A stretch of 64,000 bases of DNA from Rusavskia elegans (taxonomy: Eukaryota; Ascomycota; Lecanoromycetes; Teloschistales; Teloschistaceae), in NCBI GenBank assembly GCA_011316305.1, contig SAUG01000044.1:434001-498000 (forward strand), in the 5' to 3' direction. The notes under the pieces are model-generated. The model made no database searches, was not told where the DNA came from, and worked only from the letters and a program-made list of their open reading frames with translations. Position 1 is the first letter of the stretch; each line of letters starts with the position of its first letter. Shown here in pieces: positions 23,918 through 34,812 of the stretch. The position numbers and the translations under genes were made by a program.

Positions 23918-25400
23918 AAAATTGTTTATTTCTATAAATAGAAAAAGAAAAAGTTTGTAGTAGTTAGATTTATATATAATATCTATGTAAAGTACCATTC
24001 AACTACGTTTATCTATTTTATTAATATTATAGTAGTTATAGAAAAAAAAACGGCTTTCGCTGTCAAAAAAGTAGATTATATCGAAATTATTCTGCTATAG
24101 ATTTTTGAAAATTCTCTGTATTACAGTATTAGAACTAGTATTTAATCGATGAAGTATTTCCTTTTAATTTTCGATATCTCTAGACGTAATAACAGATTGT
24201 CTTTTCTTTTTCCTAGTTTAGATCTCTATCTTCGCGCCGGCTTTAATATCGATACGAATTTTATATTTAATATTATATCTTATTACTATACCGTGTTAAA
24301 ATCGACTATCGAATCTAATTTTAATGATATAATTATAGTAGATATCTAATACTTTCAAAAGAAGTTCCAAACGGGTTATCGTATTTAATAGTAGTACTAG
24401 CCTGATATTTCTAGCTTTTAGAGATATACTTCCTGCTTCTAGAATAGATAAATATATATCTATAGACGCTTCTGCGATCTATTCGCTATATACGTTTTTT
24501 AACAATGGTATACCTATATACTTTCGTCTAGTTACTACTAGCGGTAACGAGCTCTACGAAGGTCTTATTGAAGATGTTGGTAGACGTTAATAGTAGGTCT
24601 CACGGTGTAGTAATAGTAGAGGAAAGACGGTTAGAGAAGAATATTAAAGTAAAAGAAAAAAGATTAAAAACAGAAAAAATTAAAAAGATTTTATTAGATA
24701 CTAGTAAACCTTTTAAAAGAACAGCGTTCGTTATAGATGAAACAAATATATAAATCTAACAATCGCGTTACGAAGAGGAGATATCGCGACGCGCTCGTAT
24801 ATAATATCTTTGTTCGTATACGAGGAAATGTTCGGAGTCCGGACAAAATTTGCCTTCTATTATCTAAAAATCTATATAAAAGTTCTGATATCAAAAGGCC
24901 AATGCCAAAGCCACTATATTTAAAGAGGTTAGTTTTTACTAAACGATTGGTTTTCAATAAACTTTTCGAATATTTTCTGAATTAAATAATTAAATGCTAT
25001 AACTGAATCTTTATACTCTAATACTTTTTAGTATAGAGGATACGTACCGTCGACATTAATTTCAATATCTTTTTGTAGTCGTTCGTTTCCGAGAGTTAAA
25101 GAGAGAAAACGCCGTACTGTTTCGTAACTGGAAATAGAGGTAAAGTTCGGACAAGTCAATTTCTTTGGCGGTGGCTCGTGCTGAATTGAAGATAATATTC
25201 TGTAAATTCCAAATTCGATAATTGATAATAAAAACGTGATTTTTTCCGTACTATCTACTAAAACTATATTGTGACTTAAATAGATCTTTACTTTCTATAT
25301 TAATGTTATTTTTTCCTCTATTACTATTATATTAGTCTGACTAATTGAAATAATTTAAAGCTAAAAATACTTTCTCTATATATCGATTATAGTCTTTTTA
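23918..25400. other. AT-rich tract with fragments of less-mutated sequence
   Basis: Two overlapping open frames stand out at 24568-24753 (+, LysGlu-rich: RRLEKNIKVKEKRLKTEKIK) and 24737-24985 (+, basic: NRVTKRRYRDALVYNIFVRI). They carry fewer TA changes than their surroundings (24450-25200 has GC pockets). They could be the relic of a gene or transposon caught at the edge of RIP. No motif is recognised and no start or stop is trustworthy. Confidence 0.25.
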
Positions 25401-25439
25401 TACGCTATCCGAAATTCAGGCAACGACGTTTCCGCCGCC

Positions 25440-26760
25440 GCCGCCGGAGCTTTCTAAAAACCTCCTGTTAATTCTACGGGGATTTTTTAAACTAACGAAG
25501 CGATATTGTTTCCAAAGATCCACGGTATCTTTTTATTTAAACCTTTAAAATTGAATAGAACTCTTCGATAGAATTATAGTCGGGCGAATAAAGTAGAAGA
25601 TATTAGATCTTTATTCCGAAATAACTGTATAGGTCATTAATTCTTATAGTTTTATAGACTAAATATTTAACTAAATTTATTACGGACTATAGATTAAAAC
25701 AGAGATTATATAACGAAAGAATCTACTATTTTAGAAACTATTCGAATCGGTAGTTTTTAATCGAATTCTAGTGATTATATACGTGAAAATACTATCTAAT
25801 TAATTTTTAAATATCCGAAATAGACGAAATGGCTTCGAGTTTTAGAAACGCTATTATAAAATTTGATATCAATTTTTTTAAATTTATAAAACGATATTAT
25901 TCCTAGAATTTCACGGTATCTTTTTATCTAGATTTTTAAAACTAAAAAGAAATTTAAAAGAATTATAGTCTGACGAATAGAAAAAAGAATATTAGATGAT
26001 TAGATTTTTATTTTAATATAGCAGTAAAGATTTTTATTTCTTTTATTTTAATCAACTAAATAGTTATCTAAAATTATTACAGACTTTGGATGAAAATAGA
26101 GTTTATATAATAGAGATATTTACTATTTTAAAAATGTATTAAAGAGATAGAATTTATTAGATTCTAGTATACAATAGATATAAAGATATTATTTAAATAA
26201 TGGACGAAAAGAATATAATAGTACTATAAATAATAAAAGAAAATCCGTACTATTAATTTAATATAAAATTTAAATTATTTTTACTTCCGATTAGTTATAT
26301 ATTTATTATTTACATTCTCGTTAAAATAGATAAACTGATTGTAGTAATAGCAACTAATTTCGAAGATATAGAAATTACGAATTATTTAAATTATTTTTGA
26401 ATTTATTTCTATAAAGATATTCTATTTATTTTTATCTTTCGTAGAATTTTATAGACTTAGGCAACGCTGATAAATATATTTTATTTATCGAAAAGAATTT
26501 TTTATATTTTATATAATTATAGATTCTATTTCTATATTAAATATTTTTAGAATATTTTTTCAATTATATTAGTATTTTTTTCAAAATAACTTCGTCTTTT
26601 TATTTTAAAAATTTAATAATTATCGAAAATAAAAAGATAGAATTTAATAAAATAGATTATTATAAATATAAAATTTTTAATAAAATAATTTTTTCTAGAC
26701 TGACGCTATTAAAAAAGCGTTATATAATAAGGATTTTCTACGCTAGTAATAGTCGTTTTT
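25440..26760 (-). mobile_element. Two degenerate Tc1/mariner-type transposase relics in tandem
   Basis: On the minus strand, 25600-25490 reads LLYSPDYNSIEEFYSILKV, stop, IKRYRGSLETIS. This is the C-terminal block of a DDE_3 (Tc1/mariner) transposase, where SPDYNPIE carries the third acidic catalytic residue. A second copy about 400 bp upstream on that strand (26010-25890) reads FYSSDYNSFKFLFSFKN. The surrounding 240-250 bp are similar between the two (both contain CACGGTATCTTTTTAT), so this is a diverged tandem pair. Both have many stops. Outer ends and inverted repeats could not be placed. Confidence 0.6.
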
Positions 26761-27059
26761 TTACTTTAACAATAGAATACAATCGAGTTAGTAATAGAGA
26801 AAAAGTGAAAAAAATCAAATTATATATACGATAGCAGGCGGCGTTGACGAATTTTATTTAAAATTCTATTATATTAGTTAAGTTGAAATTTGTAGAATAA
26901 TAGATATATAGTAGTTTCAATCTAACCCGATTAGATAGATAAAGAAAATAGTATTAAAGATTTAAATAATACTATTATAGATAGTGGAAGTTTTGTTAAA
27001 TTACTCCAAAATTTTAGTAGATAGTACGGGGAAAATCACGGTTTTATTACTAATTATCG

Positions 27060-27361
27060 AATCTGGAATAAAGCGAAATCTCGATCAAAGATCTTCGTAG
27101 ACGGCAAAAACAGCATCTTATATTCTTTGATACCGATCCCTCTATAGCCGCCGATTATTATCTTGTAACGAGATGTTTAAACAGTAACGCTTATCAGCCG
27201 GTCATCGTCATAGATACTGACGTCCTTACGGTCAGTAATTGTAACAAAAGCCGTCGTTGTCCGTGGATATAAGCCATCAACTATGTGTACTCGAGAGATT
27301 ATAATTAAAACTGTGCGAATGTAGTTCCCGAAGTATAGAACTATGTCAGCATATTTCCTGA
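27060..27361. other. Left edge of GC-balanced island, upstream of 27362 gene
   Basis: Composition turns normal at about 27050. No open frame of note; it presumably holds the promoter of the gene starting at 27362. The last AT-rich bases before it (TTTTATTACTAATTAT near 27043) recur at 36168 next to the LTR element, so a shared repeat ends here. Confidence 0.4.
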
Positions 27362-27946
27362 ATGATCCCCGATGGTTCCCTTAAAGAATCCAAAACAATC
27401 GAGCTATCGAACTTTTTCTCCCATCACCTCCACCCAAAATCCGGTATCGAAGAAGCGCGACATTTCATCAACTTTATGGACCGCCACAAAAACCTTAAGC
27501 TTGGGCAGCCCGATACGGAGACGCAAAGCTCCAGTCCTTTAACTCTGAAATCTCTAGACATCTTCGTTCACCCTTACTATGACCATTCTTCTTTTCAAAC
27601 CCCTGAGACTTCCCCTAAAAGCTCACCTTCTTCCTCTCGACTCCCAACTCCTTTTCCCAGTCTCTCTCCGCCGCCCTATTCCGCTTCTCCTCCTAGTGAT
27701 TCTGGAACGGACGATATTCCATTCTCTCGACTCTGGTTCTTCTGGCGTTGGCTTGATCGGTACAATTTGGCGGGCAAATCGATTAGTACGGGAGATACTG
27801 AACGCAAGCCCGGTGCTCACACGGTTCTCGATGAAAATTGTGTCATTAGGGATGATCCCGAGCCCTTCTTTGAGGTGGAGACTGAGCCTGGGACTGCAGT
27901 GAGCTCTGGAGTGGATTTCCAAAACCTAAGTTTGCTCAGAGATTAG
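27362..27946 (+). CDS. Hypothetical protein, 194 aa, Ser/Pro-rich middle
   Basis: An uninterrupted frame from ATG (MIPDGSLKESKTIELSNFFS) to TAG. The N-terminal 50 residues look globular (HHLHPKSGIEEARHFINFMD). Residues 75-125 are Ser/Pro-rich and low in complexity (SPKSSPSSSRLPTPFPSLSP). The C-terminal 70 residues contain a Trp cluster (FSRLWFFWRWLDRYN) and an acidic end. There is no signal peptide or membrane helix. No family recognised. It lies about 300 bp inside the island edge and is transcribed away from the AT block; it converges on the minus-strand gene whose 3' end is at 28190. Confidence 0.6.
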   Translation: MIPDGSLKESKTIELSNFFSHHLHPKSGIEEARHFINFMDRHKNLKLGQPDTETQSSSPLTLKSLDIFVHPYYDHSSFQTPETSPKSSPSSSRLPTPFPSLSPPPYSASPPSDSGTDDIPFSRLWFFWRWLDRYNLAGKSISTGDTERKPGAHTVLDENCVIRDDPEPFFEVETEPGTAVSSGVDFQNLSLLRD

Positions 27947-28189
27947 AAAGTCAAACTGTTTGATAGATTCGAATGTCAAGGATTGAAATCATAGAGTAAG
28001 GCTGAAATAACTTTTTTTCAATTTACGGCCGCTCTCAACATGACTACATTGCCTTCCTCGCCACCTTCCCCAAATCCTCCACGATCAAATCCAGAAATGG
28101 CCCTATAGCCCAATTCAACACGTTATCAACCCGGACAAAGAACTTCTCGACATACTCCAGCAGCAGCCCGTGGCAAATATCCAAGAGTA

Positions 28190-29608
28190 CTATTTCAAAC
28201 TGGCGCTCACCGTCTTCGATGACGGTGTAGTGGGCCTAGAGCTGCCTTCGGTGTAGATGGAGAAGACGAGTGGGGGCCTATCTTTCTTCGAGGATATAAG
28301 CGAGGGTTCAGAATCTCTGGTTGCGCGCTTGACTAACTCGTCTAGGGATACCTGGATCTTCAACCCACCAGCTCCGGAGACGGCAGCTTGATTCTGTGCT
28401 TCGAAGACTTGTTTGCCGGTTGAGTAAGCCTTGCCCTCAACGATAAGAGCCGGGAAGGTGAGAGCTGATTCGCGTTGCGTGGGCACCATGATTAAAACCG
28501 GTTCTTGCGGCCGGCCTGGTATCGTGGTGTCCTGAAGCTTCTCGAGGAAATGCTTGGTCTTGGTGCAGTTGAAGTCTTGCGACGAAAGGGAAGACGCGAG
28601 AGCGGATATAATAGCCGACTTCTTTATACCTGTTGTGATATCCGGACGGGGTGTCTTGATTGGTGAGCTCTCTTTGGCTTTATCCAGACGGGCTAAGGTT
28701 TCGTCCTGCGGAGGATCTAAAGGGTTGGTCTGCGAGTTTGGTTGGAACAAGTACAGACGGCCGGCAGGCTCTTGACGCCGTTTTGATGCTGGTGGACCTG
28801 ATGAGTCGTCGATATCTTCTTGCTCGTTACCGTCCATGGCGTCGAAGTCATATAGAAAACTCAGATTGGCATCCAGACACTGGGTCGTTGGCTTAAGCTC
28901 CACTCGCCAGTCGGCCTTTTTTCGAGAAATGAGATTTTGGGAGCTCATCTTCTCGATAACATTGCAGAAGACATGAACGAAGTCATCTTCGCCAGCCGCA
29001 GCTCGAACCATCTCTTTGCATCTCTCCTGGAATTTCTTAGCTTCTTTGCGGATGATAGTTTGGGTACGAATGATACCGTCGATCGCGGCTTGGATGTCCT
29101 TAGGCGGATCGACGTTGATGTAGACGTTCGCGTTATCAAGATGCTTGTAGCGGTAATAGGCAGTGGTGTTGGAGGAGCGTTGCGATCGGACTGTATCCGT
29201 CTGAGAAGAGAGTAGAGAACGGCGTGACGAGGTCTGTTTGAGAGCGAGAGTATTGTGGGCTGCTGACTCCATCACTTCCTTTTAGAGTGTCTGCAAGTCC
29301 TCTTCAGAGAGCGGTGGAGGTAGTGAACTGTCGGCTTTGGCTTTCGGGTCTTTTGGGAGAATGTCATCAGAGAGTTCGAAGGGATGGAGCCCTCGGAGTC
29401 TTTTGGAAGGGCGAACGGATTCGAGTTGGTCGGGTTCAGATTCGGCCTCAAGGACTTGCTGTTGCTTCCTCTTGGTGCCGCCCAGCTGAGAGATGTGTAA
29501 AGGGGAGGTAGGAGACGGGTTAGAAGGTGGGTAGGAGATATCCAGAGGGTCACCAGTCTCTGGTTGCCACTCGTCTTTGGCGGGGGTAGAACCAACCCGC
29601 GGGAGCAT
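28190..29608 (-). pseudogene. Hypothetical gene interrupted by a single in-frame TAA
   Basis: From ATG 29608 the frame runs 108 codons (MLPRVGSTPAKDEWQPETGD, with nuclear-type KRKQQQ and RPSKRLRG) to TAA at 29282-29284. It then continues in the same frame without another stop for 364 codons to 28190. Changing that TAA back to CAA restores one frame of about 472 codons (EEDLQTL-x-KEVMESAAH). The change is CpA->TpA, the RIP context. The second part contains a helical region (IIRTQTIIRKEAKKFQERCK) and a C-terminal segment LVFSIYTEGSSRPTTPSS. No domain recognised. No GT..AG intron removes the stop. If the TAA is real, the long part could only be made from an internal start (ATG 29272). Confidence 0.6.
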
Positions 29609-29775
29609 TGTATGTGAGAGAGAAGCGCAACGCGCAGGTGTAGGTGCAGGTTCAGGCGCAGGCGAAGTGTAAGGTCGTAAAAGGATGAAATATAATTCAG
29701 CGCGTGTGAAGTCCCCCGCTTTCCGAAAGCATTTAGGCCAGATATTAAGTCCGGAGTCACGGGATTTAGAAATCG

Positions 29776-30154
29776 TTTAATAATTTAGCACGGCGTTTAG
29801 ATACAGATTATATAATAGATATAGCCGAGATAAAAATTTTAGATAACTGCTTCGCAGTATAGTAGATAGCTATAGCAGAAATATTTAATATTTATATTTG
29901 TTTATAACGTCGAAAATTGAATATAAGAATATAATATTTATATAGTAAATAATTAGTAATCGAATATAGAAGTAAATAATTATATAGAGATAATGGACTA
30001 CGCTATAAACTTTATCTAACGAATATATCTTTAGTTATAAAAAGTTTTTTATATATAAAATATAATATTAGTAACTGTATATAACTTTAATAATATATAT
30101 ATATATATTTTCAAAAATTCAATATAATTCCAGATAGAAATCTTTTAAAAAAAA
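29776..30154 (+). mobile_element. R1 repeat, 3' tail only (copy E)
   Basis: Begins inside R1 (TTAGCACGGCGTTTAGATAC, as TTAGCGGAGCGTTTAGGTAC near 996 in copy A), contains CTGCTTCGCAGTATAGTAGATAG (as 1060-1082), and ends with AAAACTCAATAT-like sequence and a mutated terminal hairpin near 30140-30155. The 5' two thirds are missing. The rest of the AT strip up to about 30400 shows no feature. Confidence 0.6.
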
Positions 30155-30399
30155 TTAGATAAAATTTGAAAAAAAGAAAAATCTATCTAGAATTAATGAT
30201 TTAACGGAAACAAGCTTGTTTAAATAATAAATTTTTAGTATTAGTTTTTCAAAATCTTTTTATTCTGCAGTAAATAGATTATTATAGAATTTAATAAATG
30301 TCTATTCTATCATTTTAATATTTTAGAGCTATCGTATTCCATTTCAGAAGCTATATAAATTACCGTACCGAATTTGGAAGATATATTAGTAACCGAATC

Positions 30400-30924
30400 T
30401 CGCCCGACAGAATAGAACACTTCCGGTAGCCGGTTTCAGGCCTTTCTTATCGGTTCACGTTCTGTGGTTACAAAGTGACTGGTAGATTACCCTATCGTTA
30501 CACTGCTTGGCGGGGTGTCACACGTGGTCAACTGCTCAGATGCTCTTTCGTTGGACGCCCCCTGGCAATAATAACCCACAGACTATCTCGTGTCCAACTG
30601 CTCGATGTTTAACGAAGCGACTAGCCTTGGACAGGGCACCACTCTAAGCCCATACCCATCTAATAGGATGCTGGAGATGCTGTCTGGTTGCGTGCTATTT
30701 CGAGCCCGTTGTTGGTGTCATACACCGGACGAGCTTCGAGTAGCCTGCGTTATGTTTAGATTCTTGACGCGACGCCGCTGTAGCAACTGAAAATGGCCGT
30801 CGCCCACATCACTGCCGAGATCTTTCCTACCCGACGGCGTAGCCTCTAGTACGGCGTATGGCACTGAAGCACCAGTATATTCTGGCCAGTCTCTAGCTTT
30901 TATCTACTCCTACAAAAGCAACCT
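30400..30924. other. Island sequence without gene call
   Basis: GC-balanced. A 66-codon frame at 30590-30790 (+) is within chance expectation. This is presumably the upstream region of the frame starting at 30925. Confidence 0.3.
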
Positions 30925-31603
30925 ATGGAACAGGCGATGGACTCAGAGGAGGGAAGTCGCCTCGGATCTCCTTTTAGTTCCAATACCAACTCACCAGCTT
31001 CCCTGGCAGCTGAGCAGGACATTCCTCCCTTCAGAACCGAATCGGTAGACGTTACGAAGACTCGCAACGATGATGGTGGCATCCAAGCCTTGGAGTGGAT
31101 AGCCGAAACTTTCCACACTCGAAAGACTCCGACGAAAAGAGCATTGACAAGCTGCATTCCTCCAATGCCGAGCAGAGGCTGGCCCCTTAGAAGACGTGTC
31201 GGCGTTCATTATGATATCCTGCAATCATGACAGTGGTAACGACACCCTCGACGTTAGCAACCCACGACGTTCCGAGTTCGACTTCCACCAGTGGTCAAAT
31301 CCGGAAGGTCCACATGGAAGGAGCATCGACGAGCCGTATCCCCAAAACGCTGAGCAGGACTTATCTTCCTCCAAAAGTACATCGGTATCGATTATGTTGC
31401 CTCATACTCAGGATCCTACAAACGACACCTTCGACCATAGCCCTGTACCACTCCATGGTTTCGAGGACCATCAGTCTTCAGATACAGAATGCCTACGTGT
31501 AAGGAGCCTCGACAAGCAGTATGCCCAATGGTATCGACGAGTTGCTGGACCACACTCTACTGAGACTACGGTGGAGTCCCTGGCACACTTCACAGCATTT
31601 TGA
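30925..31603 (+). pseudogene. Decayed gene for a protein with internal repeats of about 58 residues
   Basis: Frame 1 from ATG 30925 encodes MEQAMDSEEGSRLGSPFSSN and AAEQDIPPFRTESV. The sense then appears to move to frame 3 (PHSKDSDEKSIDKLHSSNAE, about 31115-31170) and to frame 2 from about 31180 (LEDVSAFIMI, then open to TGA 31601). Repeating blocks are SIDKLHSSNAEQ / SIDEPYPQNAEQ / SLDKQYAQ and NDTLD / NDTFDH. The repeats match across frames, so small indels have broken one original frame. Hydrophilic, Ser/Asp-rich, no domain recognised. Splicing could repair part of this, but I see no convincing GT..AG pair. Confidence 0.4.
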
Positions 31604-32559
31604 AGGGATTTCCGTGAGCTCGTCCGCCAACAGAAGTTCTCCCGAGTACCACATACTCTGGCATGGACGGTGATGGTTTCGCACGGCGTATCATAACTGC
31701 TAGGATTTGGACCATTACAGCTTGACTGGGGCAAACGATACTTGTTAAGGGATCTTCTGTTCAGCTTCGGGATGCTTCGGTGAGCGGCATGGAGAGCAAG
31801 GTGAGACTTGGTCTTTGTATTGGCGGATACTGCTCTTTTGAGACGATCACATGCGAGAAATTTATAAGCCAGGAACCAGGATACTCCATGGGTTTTGCAA
31901 TCTGTCGTTAGTTTGCTTCTACAACATCTGAACTTCTATGCTTCTTAGTCGCAAGTGCACTTATTGGCATGTTCAAAGAATCGTTAGGAGATATATGCCT
32001 GTATCCACCACCGCTAGTCTTGAGTACCACATCGGTGGATGAATTCTTGGACGTTGAGCCGCGGCAGATGAGCAATTGCCAGGCACATCCTTGATCTAGA
32101 ACAAGTGCAAGTGTTGAGATTTCTGCTCCACTGTTGCAGAAGCTGCCTGCAGATAACCGATGCCCAGAAATTCTCTTGTTCCTCGCGCCTTGTGATCCTT
32201 TACGACGAGCATCCTTCCCCTTGCTCTACCGTTCTACTCTAGAAAGACGGCTCGATCGGCCGGAAGAAGCCCCTGTGGAGAAGGCGGAGGGGCCGAGGGG
32301 GACTGAGGCGGCCTAGCAGGCGGTCTAGGACTCGGCAGAGGGGACGGTCTGGGTGACGGCAGTGGAGGCATGCGTAGATAACCAGAAAAGGCGCTCGATT
32401 GACAATTGATGGTTGCTAGGATATTGTTGCTCATCGTTTGCAAGCTCTTTAGACGGGCAGTATTGTAGGGGCTGTTGGTAATCAGTTTCTGGGAGAGATT
32501 TGGTCAACACGATGTATCAGGTATGGATATTTTAGTCTTACCTAGCTTTCTTGCCGATT
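31604..32559. other. Island stretch, no supported gene
   Basis: Short frames only. 32234-32443 (minus) is a proline-rich low-complexity frame (PLPSPRPSPLPSPRPPARPP) caused by a GC-rich purine tract at 32270-32370. The segment immediately below 32560 on the minus strand would be expected to continue the 32560-32793 membrane-protein gene, but no matching frame is found. Confidence 0.3.
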
Positions 32560-32793
32560 TTAGGAATCTACCTGAGTCGAATATACTTCGTGGAGTCCGT
32601 TACATAGTAGATAAAATAGCATTGTTGACCAATATCCAGAGACGAGAAAGGTGAAACCAAATAAGACTTGGAAGTCAACAAGAGCTTGCACGCTAGTGGC
32701 TAGTCGCCTGTGGCGCAAACTGTCCTGCAGGGTGCTGTTCATGGTGGAGTGTGTAGCCTCACTATCATTGTGCCCACAACGGTCATACAGCAT
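32560..32793 (-). pseudogene. N-terminal fragment of a fungal multi-pass membrane protein
   Basis: From ATG 32793: LRHRRLATSVQALVDFQVLF followed by GFTFLVSGYW. This matches, as I recall the family, the first helix of a large group of fungal polytopic membrane proteins of unknown function, which begin with R-R-L-x-x-x-x-Q-A-L-V-D-F-Q-V-L-T-G and I-S-G-Y. The helices expected next (H-W-Q and A-W-F-S motifs) are not found downstream, so it seems truncated. A possible donor (GTAGATTCC) follows STQ near 32570. The C-terminal part of a similar protein lies upstream at 33184-33759 on the same strand. Confidence 0.35.
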
Positions 32794-32937
32794 GAGTTCT
32801 TACGCGTTCTAGGGTAGAGTGGTATACAGTAGGTATGCTGTATCTGAGATCCAATGTGTCCCAACGAATGTCTAGCATAGCTCTAGACATGATCCGAGAA
32901 ACGACGACGGCCATGACAGTATAAACTCTGCGCGGTT

Positions 32938-33168
32938 TTAGCCTCTCAGCAAGCGCTGAGAGGCATCGTCGTCTGAGGATCTATCCGGAAAGGGGAACCT
33001 CTCTGTGACCCAGTCCCTCCATGTGGGTACACCAAGGTATGTAGTAATCGTGTGGCGGAGAGCGCCGATATTAACTTGCACCCAGTCCCTCCATGTAGGT
33101 TCGCCGAAGTATGCAGTAATGGTATTGTGGAGAGTGCCGATGATAACTTGGATCTGGTGTATCGTCAC
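32938..33168 (-). other. Open frame with a 24-residue tandem duplication
   Basis: This minus-strand frame encodes two near-identical blocks, GTLHNTITAYFGEPTWRDWV and GALRHTITTYLGVPTWRDWV, from a 72-bp direct repeat. It starts at a GTG just after the stop of the 33184-33759 frame. A 36-45-nt intron with GTAAAT..TTCAG between them is possible, but the phase then gives a stop. Translation of this segment is uncertain. Confidence 0.3.
33009..33152. repeat. 72-bp tandem direct repeat (two copies)
   Basis: Units 33009-33080 and 33081-33152 both start CCCAGTCCCTCCATGT and share most positions. Their length is a multiple of three. Confidence 0.85.
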
Positions 33169-33183
33169 TGAATTATTCCTTTA

Positions 33184-33759
33184 TCAGATTTCGAACAGAT
33201 TTACCAGACCGATCTCATCTCGCTTTCGCGGTATATGCTTCAGGGTCGAAACCAACGCGTAGAGAGAAAATTCCCAGATATGCAACTGGGCTTGTGGTCT
33301 TTCTTCCCGCAAGGCTCGGTACTGATATATCCGAACCATGTACCAAAAGTCTATAACAACGTCAAGTAACTCCCAGTAGATCAAGCTCCAGAATGTTGCC
33401 TGCGCTTTGAATGAGATCTCAAGCGCCGCGATAAAGATGTAGAGGGTTTGAAGGAACAGAGGAGCTGCTGGAAACCGGAAGTCTCGGGCGTCGTCGATAT
33501 CTTTGGCTAGCCTCCATAACTTGTAAAGCTGTATAACATTAGCGATGGACACAATACTCGGAGCAACGATTCGAGCTTAGGCACCTCCGAAGATGTATTC
33601 GTGCGAAGACAGATGAACAGCGCAGTCTGTTCGCAGCTTAGAATTGCGAATTGATTCTCCAACGTGAATGGTAACCACGAGACCAAAGAAGAGGAGAATA
33701 GAAGTCCATAGGGGTAGATTGGATGTATACCATGATAGAGTATACGAGAATCCGACCAA
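33184..33759 (-). pseudogene. C-terminal part of a fungal multi-pass membrane protein, interrupted by TAA
   Basis: The same frame runs from about 33830 through FDSYNPYQPSLLRRG, VGFSYTLSWY, LLFFGLVVTIHV and EYIFGGA to a TAA at 33577-33579. It continues after the stop with ARIVAPSIVSIANVIQLYKL, FLQTLYIFIAALEI and LLDVVIDFWYMVRIYQYRAL to TGA 33184. CAA in place of that TAA would give one frame, and the change is CpA->TpA. Several membrane helices and the closing W-Y-M-x-R-I-Y-Q-Y-R ... W-E-F-S pattern resemble the C-terminus of the fungal family whose N-terminus is seen at 32560-32793. Upstream exons (above 33830) were not resolved; a TAA at about 33862 suggests an intron there. Confidence 0.45.
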
Positions 33760-34141
33760 TAAAGTGCAAGAACCGCGGCGTAGAAGGCTTGGTTGATAAG
33801 GATTGTAAGAATCAAAGACGGTGTAATAGACATAATAGCAAGATTGTTGTTAGAGTCGCAGTTCTGGCATGGCGTCTGATGAATATGAGAGAAGCCTACA
33901 GTGTGTAGCTGCATACAATCTTACTATCCCGTTTTTGGACATCCAAACAGCGTTCGCCTAAAAACTCCTTAGCTACGCGTTCCTGGATTACTACATTGTT
34001 TTCCATCAAGGGGACCCTGGTTTATTCGCCGTCCCCCTCAGGCCTTGAAGAGCATGAAGAAACCACGGCTATAGGGAACGGAGCAAATAAGGCATCGTTT
34101 CCACAATCCCGGCAGGAGATTGCAAGTCGCGACCAAGGACT

Positions 34142-34740
34142 TTGAAACCCCTGGTGGCTAATGTGGTGAAGGTCCAAACCGATATCGATGATTGTCCGCG
34201 CCGTCTGCGCCGCGCCAAATGGAACAAGCGGCTTCGCTCGAGGAACAACGCGTCAAGAGCAGGAAGCTGTACCAGATCATCCAGGGAAGGAGAAACACTA
34301 CATGCTCGGAATCGTCAAGAATCGATCCTGAGCCTGGGACTCAGACCAGACATCGGATGAATGCACACGCCCTACGTCGCCTGTCAAAGGTCGTTCCTTG
34401 CGATCATAAGACCACGGAACCTTTGGACCCTCGTCGAATTGGCCATCAAAGCGTCATATATCCTGGCCCTCAAGACGAGGGTTTGCCATTGACCCCATCA
34501 GGAAAGCTTGCAATCTTGTCCAGGGCCCCAAAAGAGATATTCTGTCTGGATACATGACCAGGATGGTTTTGAGAGTTGTAGTCATCTCAACGATTGTCTT
34601 TGACTTGAGAGAGGAAGTCAGGACGATCGTTATACCACAAGAACTCTGGAAAGAAGAGTCCTGGTGATTGGTCGAGTCCGACGTCTTCAGCAAAATCCTA
34701 CACGAGGAGATACCTCACCGTTCACCTCTACTACACCTAC
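34142..34740 (+). other. Mixed-frame coding remnant
   Basis: Three plus-strand frames each contain protein-like stretches here. Frame 2 has NLWTLVELAIKASYILALKT (about 34414-34480). Frame 3 has AIDPIRKACNLVQGPKRDIL and GYMTRMVLRVVVISTIVFDL (about 34488-34600). The frame of the next gene has RTLERRVLVIGRVRRLQQNP. No single splicing scheme joins them without stops. This looks like a gene eroded by indels, or several short exons that I cannot place. Confidence 0.3.
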
Positions 34741-34812
34741 TAAAAAGCCTTGGGTATCTCTGAACCCCCAAGGACCTCCATACGTCCAGAAATTAAGCGA
34801 AAACACAGCATC

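Noticed and set aside
25420..25450. GCCGCCGCCGCCGG run as a gene remnant
   Set aside because: A short trinucleotide run without an open frame; it only marks a small unmutated pocket.
29272..29760. 162-codon minus frame overlapping the 29608 gene
   Set aside because: Low-complexity Leu/Ser/Pro reading of the antisense-shifted frame; the 29608 frame has better protein character and continues after the TAA.
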